Source of the DNA: Dasypus novemcinctus
Lineage: Eukaryota > Chordata > Mammalia > Cingulata > Dasypodidae
DNA length: 64,000 bases
Direction: 5' to 3'
Assembly (NCBI RefSeq): GCF_030445035.2
Contig: NC_080695.1
Span: 54,515,954 to 54,579,953, forward strand
Below are positions 46,020-57,649 of this stretch, piece after piece. The translations under genes and the position numbers were made by a program. The notes below the pieces were generated by a model. That model saw only the letters and a list, made by a program, of their open reading frames with translations. It was not told the origin of the DNA and ran no database searches. The first letter of the stretch is position 1; each line of letters opens with the position of its first letter.

Positions 46020-48245
46020 GTCTTTTCTTTTTAAATTTTTATTGTGGTAACATATGTATGACATAACATTCCCCATTTTAATCACTTTCAAGTATGCAAC
46101 TTAGTGATATTACATTCATAGTGTTGTGGTACCATCACCACCATCCATTACCAAAACTTTCATCACCCCAAACAGAAACTCTGTTCCCATCCTACACCCG
46201 TACCCACTCCCCAACCCTTGACACTGGTAACTAACATACTTTTTGTCTCTATGAATGTGCATTTTCTAGTTATTTCATATAGTGAAATCATGCAGTATGT
46301 GTCCTTTGGGATCTGGCTTATTTCACTTGACATGATGTCTTTAAGGTTCATTCATTTTTCAACATGTATCAGAATTTTCTTTTTACAGCTGAATCATATT
46401 CCATTGTATTACATACCACCATTTGTTTACCCATTCATCTGTTGATGGACACTTGAGTTACTTGCACTTTTTTGGATATTGTGAATAATGTTGCTATGAA
46501 CATTGGCAACAAATATCTGCTTGAGTCCATGTTATTTTAGGTCGTTAGGGTATATACCTAGGAGTGGAATTGCTAGGTCATATGGTAATTCCATGTTTAG
46601 CTTTTTGAGGAACTGCTAGACAGTTTTCCATAGTAGCTGTGGAATGTTCTTTCCCATCAGCAGTGTAGAAGGGTTCCAATCTCTTCACATCCTCACCAAT
46701 ACGTTATTTTCTGTTAATATTTTTAGGATTTTATTTCATCTACCTTATTTTTCTTTATTTATCACCCCTTCCCCCAGATCGTTTTTTTCTCTGTCTGCTC
46801 GTTGTTTGCTCACCTTCTCCAGGACACATCGGGAACTGAACCTGGGACCTCACACATGAGAGACGAGTGCCCAATGGCCTGAGCTACATCTGCTCCCTGC
46901 GGGCTGTGGCGTCTGCTGGCTTGTGGCCTGTGCTTGGTGCAGCAGGTGTGGCGTCTAGCTCATTGCAGTGGGGTGGTGTCTAGCTCATTGCGGTGGGAGG
47001 TGGAGTCTGCTCTTCTTATTTTAGGAGGCACTGGAACCTGAACCCAGGACCTCCCCTGTGGGAGGCCGGTGCCCAAATGGTTGAGCCATGTTGGCTTCCC
47101 TGTTTTCTGTTATTAATACTTTAATAATAGCTACTGTAGTGGGCATGAAGTGGTATCTCATTGTGGTTTTGATTTGCATTTCCCTAGTGGCTAATGGTGT
47201 AGAGCATCCTTTCATATGCTTATTAGCCATTTGTTTATATACTTTGGAGAAATGTCTTTTCAAATCCTGTGCATATTTTAAATTTGGATTGTCTTTTGTG
47301 TTGAATTTTCAGAGTTCTTTATACTTTCTGGATATTAAACACTTATCAATTATGGTTAGCAATTATTTTCTCCAATTCTGTGGATTGGCTTTTTGCTTTC
47401 TTGATAATGACCCTTGATGAATGAGTTTTTAATTTGATGAAGTCCAATTTTATTCTCTCTTTTCTTTTGTTGCTCATACTTTTGGTGTAAAGTCTAAGAA
47501 TCCATTGCCTGGACAAGGTCCTAAAGATAGTTCACTATGTTTTCTTCTAAGGGTTTTATAGTTTTAGCTCTTTTAGTTAGGTCATTGATCCATTCTGAGT
47601 TCATTTTCATATATGGTATGAGGTAGTAATCTACATTCCTTCTTTTGTATGTGGACATCCAGTTTTCCCAGCACCATTTGTTAAACAGATTATTTTTCCC
47701 CATTGAGTGGATTTGGCACCCTTGACAAGAATCATTTGCCCTTAGGTGTGTGGCTTTATTTGTGAACTCTCAATTCTATTCCATTGGCCTATATGTTAGT
47801 CCTTGTGTCAGTACCACACTACTTTGATTATAGTAGCTCTTTAATAAGTTTTGGAATCAGAAAGTATGAGTCCTTTCTTCTTATTTTTCAGGATTATTTT
47901 GTTTTTTCAAGGTCTCTTGCAATTCCATTTGATTTGAGGATCGGCTTTTCCTTTTCTGAAAAATCACTGCTGGAATGTTGATTGGGATTGCATTTAATCT
48001 GTAAATCACTTTGGATGTATTGGCATCTTAACAGTATTAAGTCTTTCAATCCATTAACATGGGATCTCTTTCCATTTACTCAGGTCTTCTCTGGTTTCCT
48101 TCAGCAATGTTCTGTGATTTTCTACATACAAGGCCTTTACATCCTTGGTTAAATTTATTCCTAGATATTTGATTCTTTTGGTTGCTGTTGTAAGTGGAAC
48201 TGTTTCCCTGATTTCCTTTTCAGATTTTTCTTTGGTGAGATATAC
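46020..48245 (-). repeat. L1, antisense: 3' UTR and ORF2 C-terminal part
   Basis: This is the longest L1 in the window. The 3' UTR (46020-47100) is followed by ORF2 DNA in antisense, including GTCTAAGAATCCATTGCCTG, CCAGCACCATTTGTTAAAC and TTTATTCCTAGATATTTGAT. The frame is broken by stops. A SINE interrupts it at about 46717-47102. Confidence 0.85.
46717..47102 (-). repeat. Dimeric DAS-type SINE in L1, 10-bp TSD
   Basis: Antisense dimer with a short internal direct repeat (GTGTCTAGCTCATTGC twice near 46,945-46,995). TTTTCTGTTA flanks it at 46707-46716 and 47103-47112. Confidence 0.87.
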
Positions 48246-48249
48246 TGAG

Positions 48250-49220
48250 TTTTATGTGTGAAGATTGTGTCTTCCAGGCTCTCATAAGAGCTGGTTTCTG
48301 GCTGGGTTCAGCCAATGAGAGGTGCTGGCAGGAGATTGGAGGGCAGAAGGGGGAGAAACCAAGGCATATCTCTTCCTCTCTGTCTCTTCCTCAAGCACCC
48401 GAATCTCCTTTGTGGCTCCACCTCCCAAAGGAAAGACCTGGCCCACATCTGTGACCATGTGTGACCACGGTCTTGGACGTTGTAACACCTTCTTTCCCTT
48501 TTGTCCCTGAGCCCTTTGGGTGGTAGTGGCTTCCTGCTGTTGCTAATTGCTGGATCACCTCGCTGGATCAGTCACAGGCTTTCAAGAAACAGATGGGATA
48601 CTTAACTGGGGAGATACTCAGAGTGTTAATAAAAGGACCATTTACGGAAGTGTGGACAAGGTTTTGGTAAGCTAACAAGGAATGGTTCAGTACAGCGTTA
48701 ATAACAGTGGGGAGTCTCTATCACCCTTAGACCCAAAGATCAAGGGGAGGGAGGGAGAGGTCACTGGAACCTAGAGTGGGTGACTAGATGAAGCTCCCAT
48801 ACGAGAGGGACAGTGGCCTTCAGTAGAGGGCCGGAGTCACCTCCAGGTGACCTACAGGGAGGAGGCTGGAGGAATAAACACCCAAACATCACTTTTCTCC
48901 TGCCCTCCATCTTCTGGTGGTGCCACCTCAACCACAAGACATTGTACAGGGGACCCTGTGGATGAAGTCCACCCAGCTTAGCCTCTGGGGACCAGCGCAG
49001 GGTGGAAAAGGACGGAGAGTGGATCTGGAGGAGAAAATGAAAGGTAGCCGGCATACACATGCACACATTATCCCCTATTTGGCTTCTCAGTAGCTAAACA
49101 CCATTTGACCTATGTTTGAAAAATTATTCTGGCCCTATGTGGAAAAAAACTTATTATTATTGTGTGTGTTGTTGTTAATCACTTGGCAACAATATACCTT
49201 TAAGAAAAAATGTGCTATGT
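48250..49220. other. Unannotated intergenic stretch
   Basis: The open frames (66, 68, 101 codons) overlap on both strands and lack motifs. Confidence 0.45.
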
Positions 49221-49224
49221 CAGG

Positions 49225-49830
49225 GGTGGGCAAACTACAGTCTATGGACCTAAACAGCCAGGTGCTTGTTTTTGTAATTAAAGATTTATCGAAACATAGT
49301 CTGCCCTTTCTTTTTTTTTTAAAGATTTCTTTATTTTAAAAATTAATTTATTTATTTTTAATCCCCCGCCCTCCCCAGTTGTCTGTTCTCTGTGTCTGTT
49401 TGCTGCGTCTTGTTTCTTTGTCCGCTTCTGTTGTCGTCAGCGGCACGGGAAGTGTGGGCGGCGCCATTCCTGGGCAGGCTGCACTTTCTTTCGCGTTGGG
49501 CGACTCTCCTTACGGGGCACACTCCTTGGGCATGGGGCTCCCCTACGCGGGGGACACCCCTGCATGGCAGGGCACTCCTTGCGCGCATCAGCACTGCGCA
49601 TGGGCCAAGGAGGCCCGGGGTTTGAATCGTCTCCCATGTGGTAGACAGACACCCTAACCACTGGGCCAAGTCCGCTTCCCTGCCCTTTCATTCACATATT
49701 GTCTATGGTGCTTCAGTGCTTCAAGGGCAGAGGTGAGTTGTTGCAACAGAGGCTACATGGCCCACAAAGTCTAAAATATTTATCCTTTTGCCTTTTATAG
49801 AGAAAGTCAGCCTGTTCCTCTGCTATACCC
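49225..49830 (+). repeat. hAT-type element split by a SINE
   Basis: CAGGGGTGGGCAAACTACAG on the left and TAAAATATTTATCCTTTTGC on the right are the two ends of the family seen at 23125 and 30575. The SINE at 49311-49679 separates them. Confidence 0.7.
49311..49679 (-). repeat. Long DAS-type SINE, deletion subfamily, 10-bp TSD
   Basis: Antisense copy in which GCCGCCCACACTTCCC replaces the usual ACATGGAGAGCTGACA to ATTCCC segment. The copy at 53511 has the same junction. A perfect CTGCCCTTTC flanks it at 49301-49310 and 49680-49689. Confidence 0.93.
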
Positions 49831-49834
49831 GATA

Positions 49835-50715
49835 CACCAGGCAGTATACATAATTTGTAAATCTTACCAAAAAATGAAAATAAGGAGCCCCTTGTTAAAA
49901 AATCACTAAGTATTTGAAATAGCAACAGCAGAACATCAAGCCAAATTCAAGACCCTTCTAAGGATGGCGCTCTGTGTGACTGCATAGGTCAAATACCCAA
50001 AATGCTGGCCTTTCTGCCAGGAAGTCTCTTGAGAGATTACATGATGTATGAACATATTAAGTATGATCTGGGCACAGAATGTTTAGGCAGAAGTTATCAA
50101 TCAATTCATGTGTTTTTGTATGTCTTCAATCTGATGACTGCTTGTCTGTATGTGTGTCTTAAGTTTTCAATATATATCTGATGAGTAAAGTTGTGACAAT
50201 TTCTTGCAACAGTGATTTTTCAGTCTTCGAGAGAGTTTTATTTTTTGCTGTCTACTTTAACCTAAGCGTGCATTATACCTGGTGTGTTCTCTTAGAGTTT
50301 TGTCAATGCATTATAATTCTTTGTAATACTCTCAAGTAAGTTTGGCAAACACTGAGTTAGAGTTTCCGTTCATTACTTGCAGGATGAGGTTGGACAATAC
50401 CAAAGGGGAGAAAGTAAAAATTGAAAATTTCAGCTCCCCCCCCCAGTCTAACTCCCCAGGGATAAGTACAGGAGTTTTTGCCACAGGATATTATGTGAGT
50501 TCTGGAAAAACCTTACGTACTGCAGAATCACATGCACTAAAAATCACAGGCTGCTGGAGGAAATAGGGTCAGGGCAGATCACTCAAGCCTTGTGCTCTGT
50601 GACTAGAGGACTAATGAGAATAACAATGATACCTGGGGGGACAGACAGCCCAGGCAGGTGGCCCCAGCTGGGGCTGGAGACTGGAAGCTGGAAACTGCCT
50701 TGGAGGATGTTAAAA
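49835..50715. other. Unannotated intergenic stretch
   Basis: No gene or named repeat. Confidence 0.45.
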
Positions 50716-50727
50716 ATACACAAAACC

Positions 50728-50813
50728 TGGAGTGGGTGTAGCTAGTGGTTGAGCTCTTCCTCTGCAGGTACGAGGACCTGGGTTCAATCCCTGCTACCTC
50801 GTAAAAAAAACAT
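50728..50813 (+). repeat. Monomeric DAS-type SINE, 11-bp TSD
   Basis: One tRNA-Ala-like unit with B-box GGGTTCAATCCC and a short A tail. TACACAAAACC flanks it at 50717-50727 and 50814-50824. Confidence 0.92.
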
Positions 50814-50824
50814 TACACAAAACC

Positions 50825-51240
50825 ATGGCATGGCAATGCTGGCTCAGAGGCCTGAGACAATGGAGATGAAGCTGAACTACTAGCAAGGGAGGAAGTGCAA
50901 CCTGTCAGAAAACTGATGCAACCTGCTAGTTGCTGAGAGCCACCTTCCCCTCCAGAGGCTGGGGTGTGCCTCTGTGGGGAGGGAGCCCTGAAGCACTTAC
51001 TCTTCACATTTTCTTAAAAGAAAACCCAAAGGACAGACTCCTGTTCTTGAAGCAACTGAGTTGAAGACTATCATGCAACTGCTTCTATTCTCTCTTCCCT
51101 TGCCTGGAAAATAAAAGTGTCTGAACCAGCACAACTTCTGGGTTATACAGTCAACGTTCCCCTAATTACCATCTACTTGGTATTACAGAAACACACAACG
51201 AAGCAGAAAAGACTGTTTTATCAAGAGCTTAATATATTAG
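50825..51240. other. Unannotated intergenic stretch
   Basis: The first part (50825-51000) resembles a SINE linker (CAATGGAGATGAAGCTGAAC), but I cannot define ends. Confidence 0.35.
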
Positions 51241-51660
51241 AGTTTAATGTGTATCCCTCCAGCCTTTTCCTCTATCTATCAATACATGGATAGACACATA
51301 CTAGCTAGATGTGTATGTTTTCTTTACAGAAATGTTATACTACAGATATTGTTCCACAGTCTCCTTTTTAAAGAAAATCTTTCCAACTCAGTAGGTGTAA
51401 ATCTTCCTGCAAACTTTTGTTCCCTCAAATCTAAACAGTGCCAGTGATTTTTTTACCTTAAAAATAATTGTAGGGAAAAAATCATGTGTGTGTAGATATA
51501 TATAGTTCTTTATGTTTATATATATCATGCGTACATAATTCATTACATATTTATATATATATAATTCTTTCTAGTTGAAGACAGTGGCTGTATGGTATTT
51601 CATTTATTTCACCATTCATAGAGGTTTAAGGAGCACAAAATAAGGAGTTTGGACTTGATA
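51240..51660 (-). repeat. Old L1-like 3' fragment, antisense
   Basis: TTTACAGAAATGTTATACTA, TTGTTCCACAGTCTCC and ATGGTATTTCATTTATTTC resemble old antisense L1 3' ends. There is also a TATATA-rich stretch at 51497-51565. Confidence 0.45.
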
Positions 51661-52085
51661 TAACAGGTAGCAGGAGGCATTGTTTGAGTTTTTGGCAGGG
51701 GAGTGGGGGGAGGTTAGAGTATCTCACAACAGCAGGGTTGTTTTGGGGAGATTTTTCACCATCCTAAATATCTTCAATTATAGACAGTTTGGAAACTAGA
51801 GAACAGAACAAAGAAATACTAATAATCCCACTACCTTAATATACAACTGCTCCTATCCTGGGTACTCCCCATCAATCTTTTCAAGATGAACATATGTTCA
51901 TAAGTTTTTAAAAAATACTTAAAATAGAGTTCTCTAAAAGAGATCCAACCGGTAAGAATTACTTGGCATTTGGAATTTCATGCATGATGTTGGTACATAC
52001 AGGATAGTCTGGAAAATGTTCCTCCTTATATGTCCCTCACATGATTTCCAGGCAGGGGGTGTCTTTGGCATGAGATAGTCTGGGG
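51660..52085. other. Unannotated intergenic stretch
   Basis: No gene. Parts near 51,780-51,930 may be old L1. Confidence 0.4.
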
Positions 52086-52260
52086 TTCAAGTGCCACTTA
52101 GGGCTGTGTGATCCAGGGAAGGTCACTCACTAAACTTTGCAAGTTCAGTTTCTTCTTGTGAAGAATGGGCATTTGACAATATTTACCTCCCGGGGCTTGA
52201 GGAGTAGTGGTGGTGGTAAAAGGTAAATATCACGGGACATCTCAGCGGTCATTATTATTT
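52085..52260 (+). repeat. MIR element
   Basis: GGGGTTCAAGTGCCACTTAG, GTGTGATCCAGGGAAGGTCA and AGAATGGGCATTTGACAATA follow MIR. Confidence 0.75.
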
Positions 52261-52264
52261 TGAC

Positions 52265-52850
52265 AAAATGGTGAAAATGGTGGTGTCTGCTTTTAAATGT
52301 GGTAGCACAGGACACGCCGTGTTAGTTCTAGTTCTCCTCCGTCCCTGGTGTTTGCTGGGACCAAACACTTCCCAAATGCTTGCTGGTGATTTGGAGATCA
52401 GACTACTATTTCTCCACAATTCTGTTATTTTCATATTCCTGTTTCCCTTACCCAAGGTGACGTAATACTCGGCCATCTGCTTCCCCTTCATCCAAAAGTC
52501 ACCTCAAGCCATGGTTTTTCTGAGAAACCACGTCCAGGGCCCAGCAAGGAGCATCCCCTGAGAGGTGGTATCCTGGGGAAATGGTGCATACACTGTGCCA
52601 AGCGGTGTGACCTTCAAATCATTCTAGCTACAAAAGACGGCATAGAATAAGCCTTCATTTGCCTCCATGGCATGGGACTAAGGGATCATTTCCATTATGA
52701 AGCTCTGAAATGAAACACTTATCCTCCTTACTTGCCAGAAGCTATAAAGATTTTGACACCCAATTGCTTTTAAGAACGCAGACTACTCATACAAATTGAT
52801 AAATTAAGTTGATTGCTGGTTAAAACAAATTGTAGGGACAGCATGTAAAC
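52265..52850. other. Unannotated intergenic stretch
   Basis: No gene or clear repeat. Confidence 0.45.
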
Positions 52851-52854
52851 AGAC

Positions 52855-53075
52855 AACCAAGCATGAGTTTAAGTTTCAGCTCTACAGTTTACTAGCTGTC
52901 ACCTTGGTAGAGTTATATCCTCTATAAACCTCTGCTTTATCACCAGTAAAATGGGAATAAACAGAGTAACCAACTTTTGTGGTCATCGTGAGGATTAAAT
53001 GAGCAATGAGCTAGTTATATAAAGTACTTTGCACAGTGCCTGGCAAGTAGCAATGTTAACGATTGTTATTATAAA
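52855..53075 (+). repeat. MIR element, near full length
   Basis: TTTCAGCTCTACAGTTTACT, ACCTTGGTAGAGTTATATCC, AGTAAAATGGGAATAAACAG and AAGTACTTTGCACAGTGCCT lie in MIR order. Confidence 0.82.
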
Positions 53076-53079
53076 TTTT

Positions 53080-53495
53080 ATTATTACTATTATTACCATT
53101 ACTATCAGGAGATTGGTTTAGGCTCCAAGGCATGGCAATAAATACTGAAGGCACCACTCTCATTTACCCTGACTTTAATTTCCGTCTGATACCTCCCCTT
53201 CCCACCCCCACTGTCCAACAAAGTCCCTTTCTCTTTAACCCAATCCAAGGGCACTGCTCTTAGGCAAGATGTTTAAGAAAGATGGAGTTGGGGGAGAACT
53301 CTAGGAAAGACCCAAGAAGCCAAGGATTAAAATGTGGACAGGAAACCCAAGCTACATTGCTAGGAGCTCCTACCAACAGCTGAGGCAAAAGGAAGATGAA
53401 GAAATTTCTGTCTAGACAATGCTTGCCAATCAACCTTCAAAGTAAAAAGTTTGCTCCCATGCAATCCAATTCTTCAGAAAGATGTTTACTAGGTA
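53080..53495. other. Unannotated intergenic stretch
   Basis: No gene or clear repeat. Confidence 0.45.
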
Positions 53496-53510
53496 CAAGA
53501 ACGATAGAGG

Positions 53511-53862
53511 GAAAACGGACTTGGCCCAGTGGTTAGGGCGTCCGTCTACCACATTGGAGGTCCGCAGTTCAAACCCCGGGCCTCCTTGACCCGTGTGGAG
53601 CTGGGCATGCGCAGTGCTGATGCGCGCAAGGAGTGCCCTGCCACGCAGGGGTGTCCCCCGCCTAGGGGAGCCCCACGCGCAAGGAGTGCGCCCCGTAAGG
53701 AGAGCGCCCAGCGCGAAAGAAAGCGCAGCCTGCCCAGGAATGGCGCCGCCCACACTTCCCATGCTGCTGACGACAACAGAAGCGGACAAAGAAACAAGAC
53801 GCAGCATACAGACAACCGAGGGGCGGGGGGAATTAAATAAATAAATAAATCTTAAAAAAAAA
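53511..53862 (+). repeat. Long DAS-type SINE, deletion subfamily, 14-bp TSD
   Basis: CpG-rich, little-decayed copy with the GCCGCCCACACTTCCC junction also seen at 49311. AAGAACGATAGAGG flanks it at 53497-53510 and 53863-53876. It may be among the youngest insertions here. Confidence 0.94.
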
Positions 53863-53978
53863 AAGAACGATAGAGGCTCAAGAGTCACTGAAAATGCTAA
53901 ATGGCAACTGTACAAACCCATCACCTGCAAGACTTGCTGCTGCTGGAGACTGCCCACAATTTATTTACCTGTATCTTT

Positions 53979-54326
53979 TATTTTTTAAAGATTTATTTTA
54001 CTTATTTCTCTCCCCTTCCCACCTATTGTCTACTCTCTGTGTCCATTGGCTGTGTGTTCTTCTGCCTTCTGTGTCCGCTTGCATTGTCGGGCGGCACCAG
54101 GAAACTGCGTTTCTTTTTTGTTGCGTCATCTTGCTGCATCAGCTCTCCATGTGTGTGGCACCACTGCTGGGCAGACTGCATTTTCTTCACACAGGGCGGC
54201 TCTCTTTGCAGGACAGCACTGTGCATGGGCCAGCTCACCACACCGGTCAGGAGGCCTTCGGGATCGAACCCTGGACCCTCCATATGGTAGATGGGCACTC
54301 TATCAGTTGAGCCACATCCCCTTCCC
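53979..54326 (-). repeat. Long DAS-type SINE, antisense, 13-bp TSD
   Basis: Poly-T start and inverted head ending GAGCCACATCCCCTTCCC. The flanks TACCTGTATCTTT (53966-53978) and TACCTGTGTCTTT (54327-54339) differ at one base. It faces the previous SINE only about 100 bp away. Confidence 0.92.
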
Positions 54327-54339
54327 TACCTGTGTCTTT

Positions 54340-55190
54340 GATAATGGTTAAATTATGAGAAGGAAAGGAGCTGGCTTCTTCGACTCTCCATGCAAATCCT
54401 CCTGTACTGCAGGGCAAAATCACCCTCCTGTTTTCTAACTCAGTCATTCTCTACTTTATAAATCACAAAAAGTTTCTGATGAGCAGCATGGGCCTTCCTC
54501 TTCTATTGTTTGGAGAATGCGCGAGCCACTGGGCAGCACATCTTGTGCCCTGATTCATGGAAGCTTGGGGCTCTGCCTCCAGCTGAGGCAGCCTGCGCGG
54601 AGATTTCAAATGTGTCATGAAGTTTCCGAGCCAAATTCCTCCTGCACCAATTTGAAAACGTGCTATAAAAATAGCCCCGACTGAGGGAGGCTGACCTGTG
54701 ACAAAGGTTTACTAGAGTGGAGCAGGAATAAGAAAGCTATGTTTTTAAAAACACCTGTGTTCATGTTTCTGTGACATGGGTCTACTTTTTAAGATTAGAC
54801 TTTAAATATCCCTGTTGTACTTGAGTCCCCTTTTTTAGAACGAGGTTTCTCAATTTTTGGTGCCTAATTGGGATTCATCCTGGGCCGGATCTGGGAATTA
54901 AAGAAAATGAAAGAGAGAGTGTTATCTTTTGTTTACTCTGGAAGTAAATTAGAGTATGCATCTAGGAAATTTGGAAGATCTGTCTAAGAAAATCTTGGCG
55001 GTTAAGGACTCTGAGGTTGGCCTGTGTTCAATTCCTGACTCCAGGGTCTTTCAGAAGTTATGAGGGAATTAGACTACTCAAGTTTTTGAGGTTCTGCATA
55101 CCTCATAAATGTAAGAAACACCAAAGGGGGCACAAAATTTGTGGTACATTTTAAGAATGTCCTTTTTAACAAATGAACACTTTTTTGGAT
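54340..55190. other. Unannotated stretch with a non-repeat, possibly conserved block
   Basis: About 54,480-54,720 is free of recognisable repeats and contains a near-symmetrical CTATAAAAATAG (54663-54674), which resembles a TATA or MEF2-type site. No coding signal is seen. Confidence 0.35.
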
Positions 55191-55194
55191 TTGC

Positions 55195-55310
55195 TTTAAA
55201 AAAATTTTTTTTAAATTAGAGCACTTGTAGGTTTACAGAAAAATCATGGGGAAAGCAGAATTCCCATTTTTACCTTCTCTCCCCCCCCCCCAACATTTTT
55301 AATGCAAGGG
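55195..55310 (-). repeat. L1 3' end fragment, antisense
   Basis: GCACTTGTAGGTTTACAGAA, AAATCATGGGGAAAGCAG and AATTCCCATTTTTACC match the antisense L1 tail also seen near 37480. Confidence 0.6.
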
Positions 55311-55559
55311 GAAGAAAATGACAACTACAAGGCAATATAATTACTTATTCATCAGTCAATAACATGATTTATTACAAAATAGTAATGCATAGTCATTACA
55401 AATGTGTGGGTTGGTAATGGGACACAGTTTTAAAATCCTGGCTTCCTTCCTGTCAGTGTGTCTCCAGGTCTTTGTGTAGAATTTCATTAGGCAATAACGT
55501 CAAAGATCTAAATCTGAGGCCTTTGACGAATGTCAGGTCGGGGCCAAATGTTCTCTCCT

Positions 55560-55790
55560 GGCCCTGCCTGTGACAGTCCCTGCCTGGCCCTGCTTGTTGC
55601 CAGCTGGGTGACCTTGGGCAGGCTGCTTAGCTTCTCTTGGCATCAGTCTCAAATTGTAAAATGCCTCATTGGTACCTACTTCATAGTATGTTTTTGGAGA
55701 ATTCCATGAAGTAACCCACACAGAGCATTTGGCTTAGGATTCAGCATCAGGAAACACTTGATAAATATTAGCTAGAGTCAGTCACTATTA
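55560..55790 (+). repeat. MIR element
   Basis: TGGGTGACCTTGGGCAGGCT, GTCTCAAATTGTAAAATGCC and GGAAACACTTGATAAATATT follow MIR. Confidence 0.8.
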
Positions 55791-55794
55791 TTAG

Positions 55795-56165
55795 GGCTAA
55801 GACTATGCTTTGGCCAAAGGTTACTTAATTGGTTTATGTGGGTCATTGCCTCACCCCAAGTGCATGCATTCTTTGTTCATTAGTTCACCACGTATTTATA
55901 GAATGCTTACCTTTAGTTTAAAATTTTTATGTTACAAATACCACTTTTGTATTTTTAATTGGGAAATTAGCAAGAAGCAGAAACAAAGAAATCACGCATG
56001 AACCCACTTTTCACAGGCCTTCGTTATTAGATAAATTTAGTAAATTTTCTTTTGCCTTTTTTCTATGAAACTTTTTAAAACAGCGTTGAGGTCATAGCAC
56101 ATGGTCACTTTTGAATCTCATGCTTTTTTAATTTAACGTGTTAGTATAATATTTTCCCCATTTCA
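55795..56165. other. Unannotated intergenic stretch
   Basis: Old antisense L1-type words near 55,935-56,165. No gene. Confidence 0.4.
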
Positions 56166-56183
56166 TTAAAAATTCTTCATAAA

Positions 56184-56286
56184 GGGGTATGGGTGTAGCT
56201 CAGTGGTTGAGCACCAGCTTCCGGTGTACGAGGTCCCAAGTTCAATCCCTGGTATCTCCTAAAAAAAATTTTTTTTTATTATAAAA
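56184..56286 (+). repeat. Monomeric DAS-type SINE, 15-bp TSD
   Basis: A tRNA-Ala-like unit with GTAGCTCAGTGGTTGAG and an A-run/T-run tail. AAAATTCTTCATAAA flanks it at 56169-56183 and 56287-56301. Confidence 0.92.
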
Positions 56287-56454
56287 AAAATTCTTCATAA
56301 ATACAATTTTAATGGTGGCGGAAAATTCCAACTATGAATGTGTTGTCCCTCAATCAGTCTATTACTGGACACTGGCATAATTCCCAACATCTTGCTATTA
56401 AGAAGATTGAGATTAATGCTCTTCTCTATTATTCTTGGTCTGTATTTTCGATAG

Positions 56455-56690
56455 TTTCCATTTTGCTCCTACAGACAAATGTTTCCTGAGTGCTTACTAC
56501 AGGTCAGGCGCTGTGTTGTGTGCTGGAATAGAGGGGTTAGGGGTGCAACAGGTGGAGCCTTTGGTCTCATCAAGTTCGTCTCCTAAGGATGAGACAGACA
56601 ATAAATGTGCAAACAAACCTAATACTTGCAGATGGTGATGGGTGCTAGAGAGGAAAGAAATGTGACAGAGAATAAGAGAAGGGTCTTGGG
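56455..56690 (-). repeat. L2 3' end fragment, antisense
   Basis: CCTGAGTGCTTACTACAGGT, CAGGCGCTGTGTTGTGTGC and GACAGACAATAAATGTGC are the reverse L2 3' region. Confidence 0.65.
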
Positions 56691-56694
56691 AAGC

Positions 56695-57290
56695 TCTTTT
56701 GGGCAGGGAGGTCAGGGAAAAACTCTCTGTAGTGTTAGGTCCTGGTAACCGTGGCCAGGACTAGGGCAAGGTGAATGAGGGCACAAAATTTGAAGGAGTC
56801 ACTCACTCTCAGGTCGTGTGAGAGCCGCCCGCTTTTGCATGAAAGTATGAGTGAGTGCCTCCTTAAATGTTGTGCCCTAGGCACACCTCATTCACCTTGC
56901 CCTCGTCCTGACCCTGATGGGGAAATATATATATAGGGAAGGCATTCCAGGCAGAGGGAACAGCAAGTGCAAAGCTCAGAGGCTGGACAGGCTTGGTCTG
57001 TTCAGGTACCGTGATTGAAGTGGAGTAAAGAAAGCAAGTGGTAATGGAGCCAGCAAAGCAGAACCAACAAAACAAATGAGAATAAAATCTTTGGAACGTT
57101 TTGAAAGTTAATAATATTTTATGTAAGTTTTTAAAATATCCAAGTAATTATGGGAAAAATTAGGTTTTCAATTCCGCCCCTTCTCCCCCCCCCATCCCGC
57201 ACCCAGTGGTTTAGCATTATTTTTACAAGCCACACGTATTGGGAAGTGGAGTTGGGTTGGCCCCAATAACTATTTCAGAGCTTAAGGGTT
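56695..57290. other. Unannotated intergenic stretch
   Basis: GGCATTCCAGGCAGAGGGAA near 56,940 belongs to the antisense L2-type consensus and may continue the previous L2. No gene. Confidence 0.4.
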
Positions 57291-57294
57291 CTAA

Positions 57295-57445
57295 AGTGGT
57301 GGTTCTCAACATTGGCTGCATATTGGAATCTCTTATCGAAGTCTAAAATGTGCTGATGTCTGGACCTCCACTGAGGGATTTTGATTTAATTGATCTGGGA
57401 TGGGGTCTGGGCAAGGGGATTCTACTGCACAACCGAAATTGGGAA
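57295..57445 (+). repeat. MER5A-like fragment
   Basis: AGTGGTGGTTCTCAACATTG, TATTGGAATCTCTTATCG and GATCTGGGATGGGGTCTGGG. Confidence 0.7.
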
Positions 57446-57529
57446 CCATTAGTTTTCTGTTCTAGGTATGAGCTGCTGTGGAATGACTGTGATGTAGGAG
57501 AAACAGAATTTTCAGCCTTTAATAGGCTC

Positions 57530-57645
57530 TTTTAAAAAAAATGTTTTATGATTGTCTCTCTTTTTTTAAAAGATACATAGATCACAGAAAATGTTGCATT
57601 AAAAAATATAAGTGGTTCCGATATTCCCCACTCCCCCCCTCTCAT
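57530..57645 (-). repeat. L1 tail fragment, antisense
   Basis: A T-rich start followed by GATACATAGATCACAG and AATGTTGCATTAAAAAATAT resembles the lineage L1 3' end in reverse. Confidence 0.45.
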
Positions 57646-57649
57646 AGGC

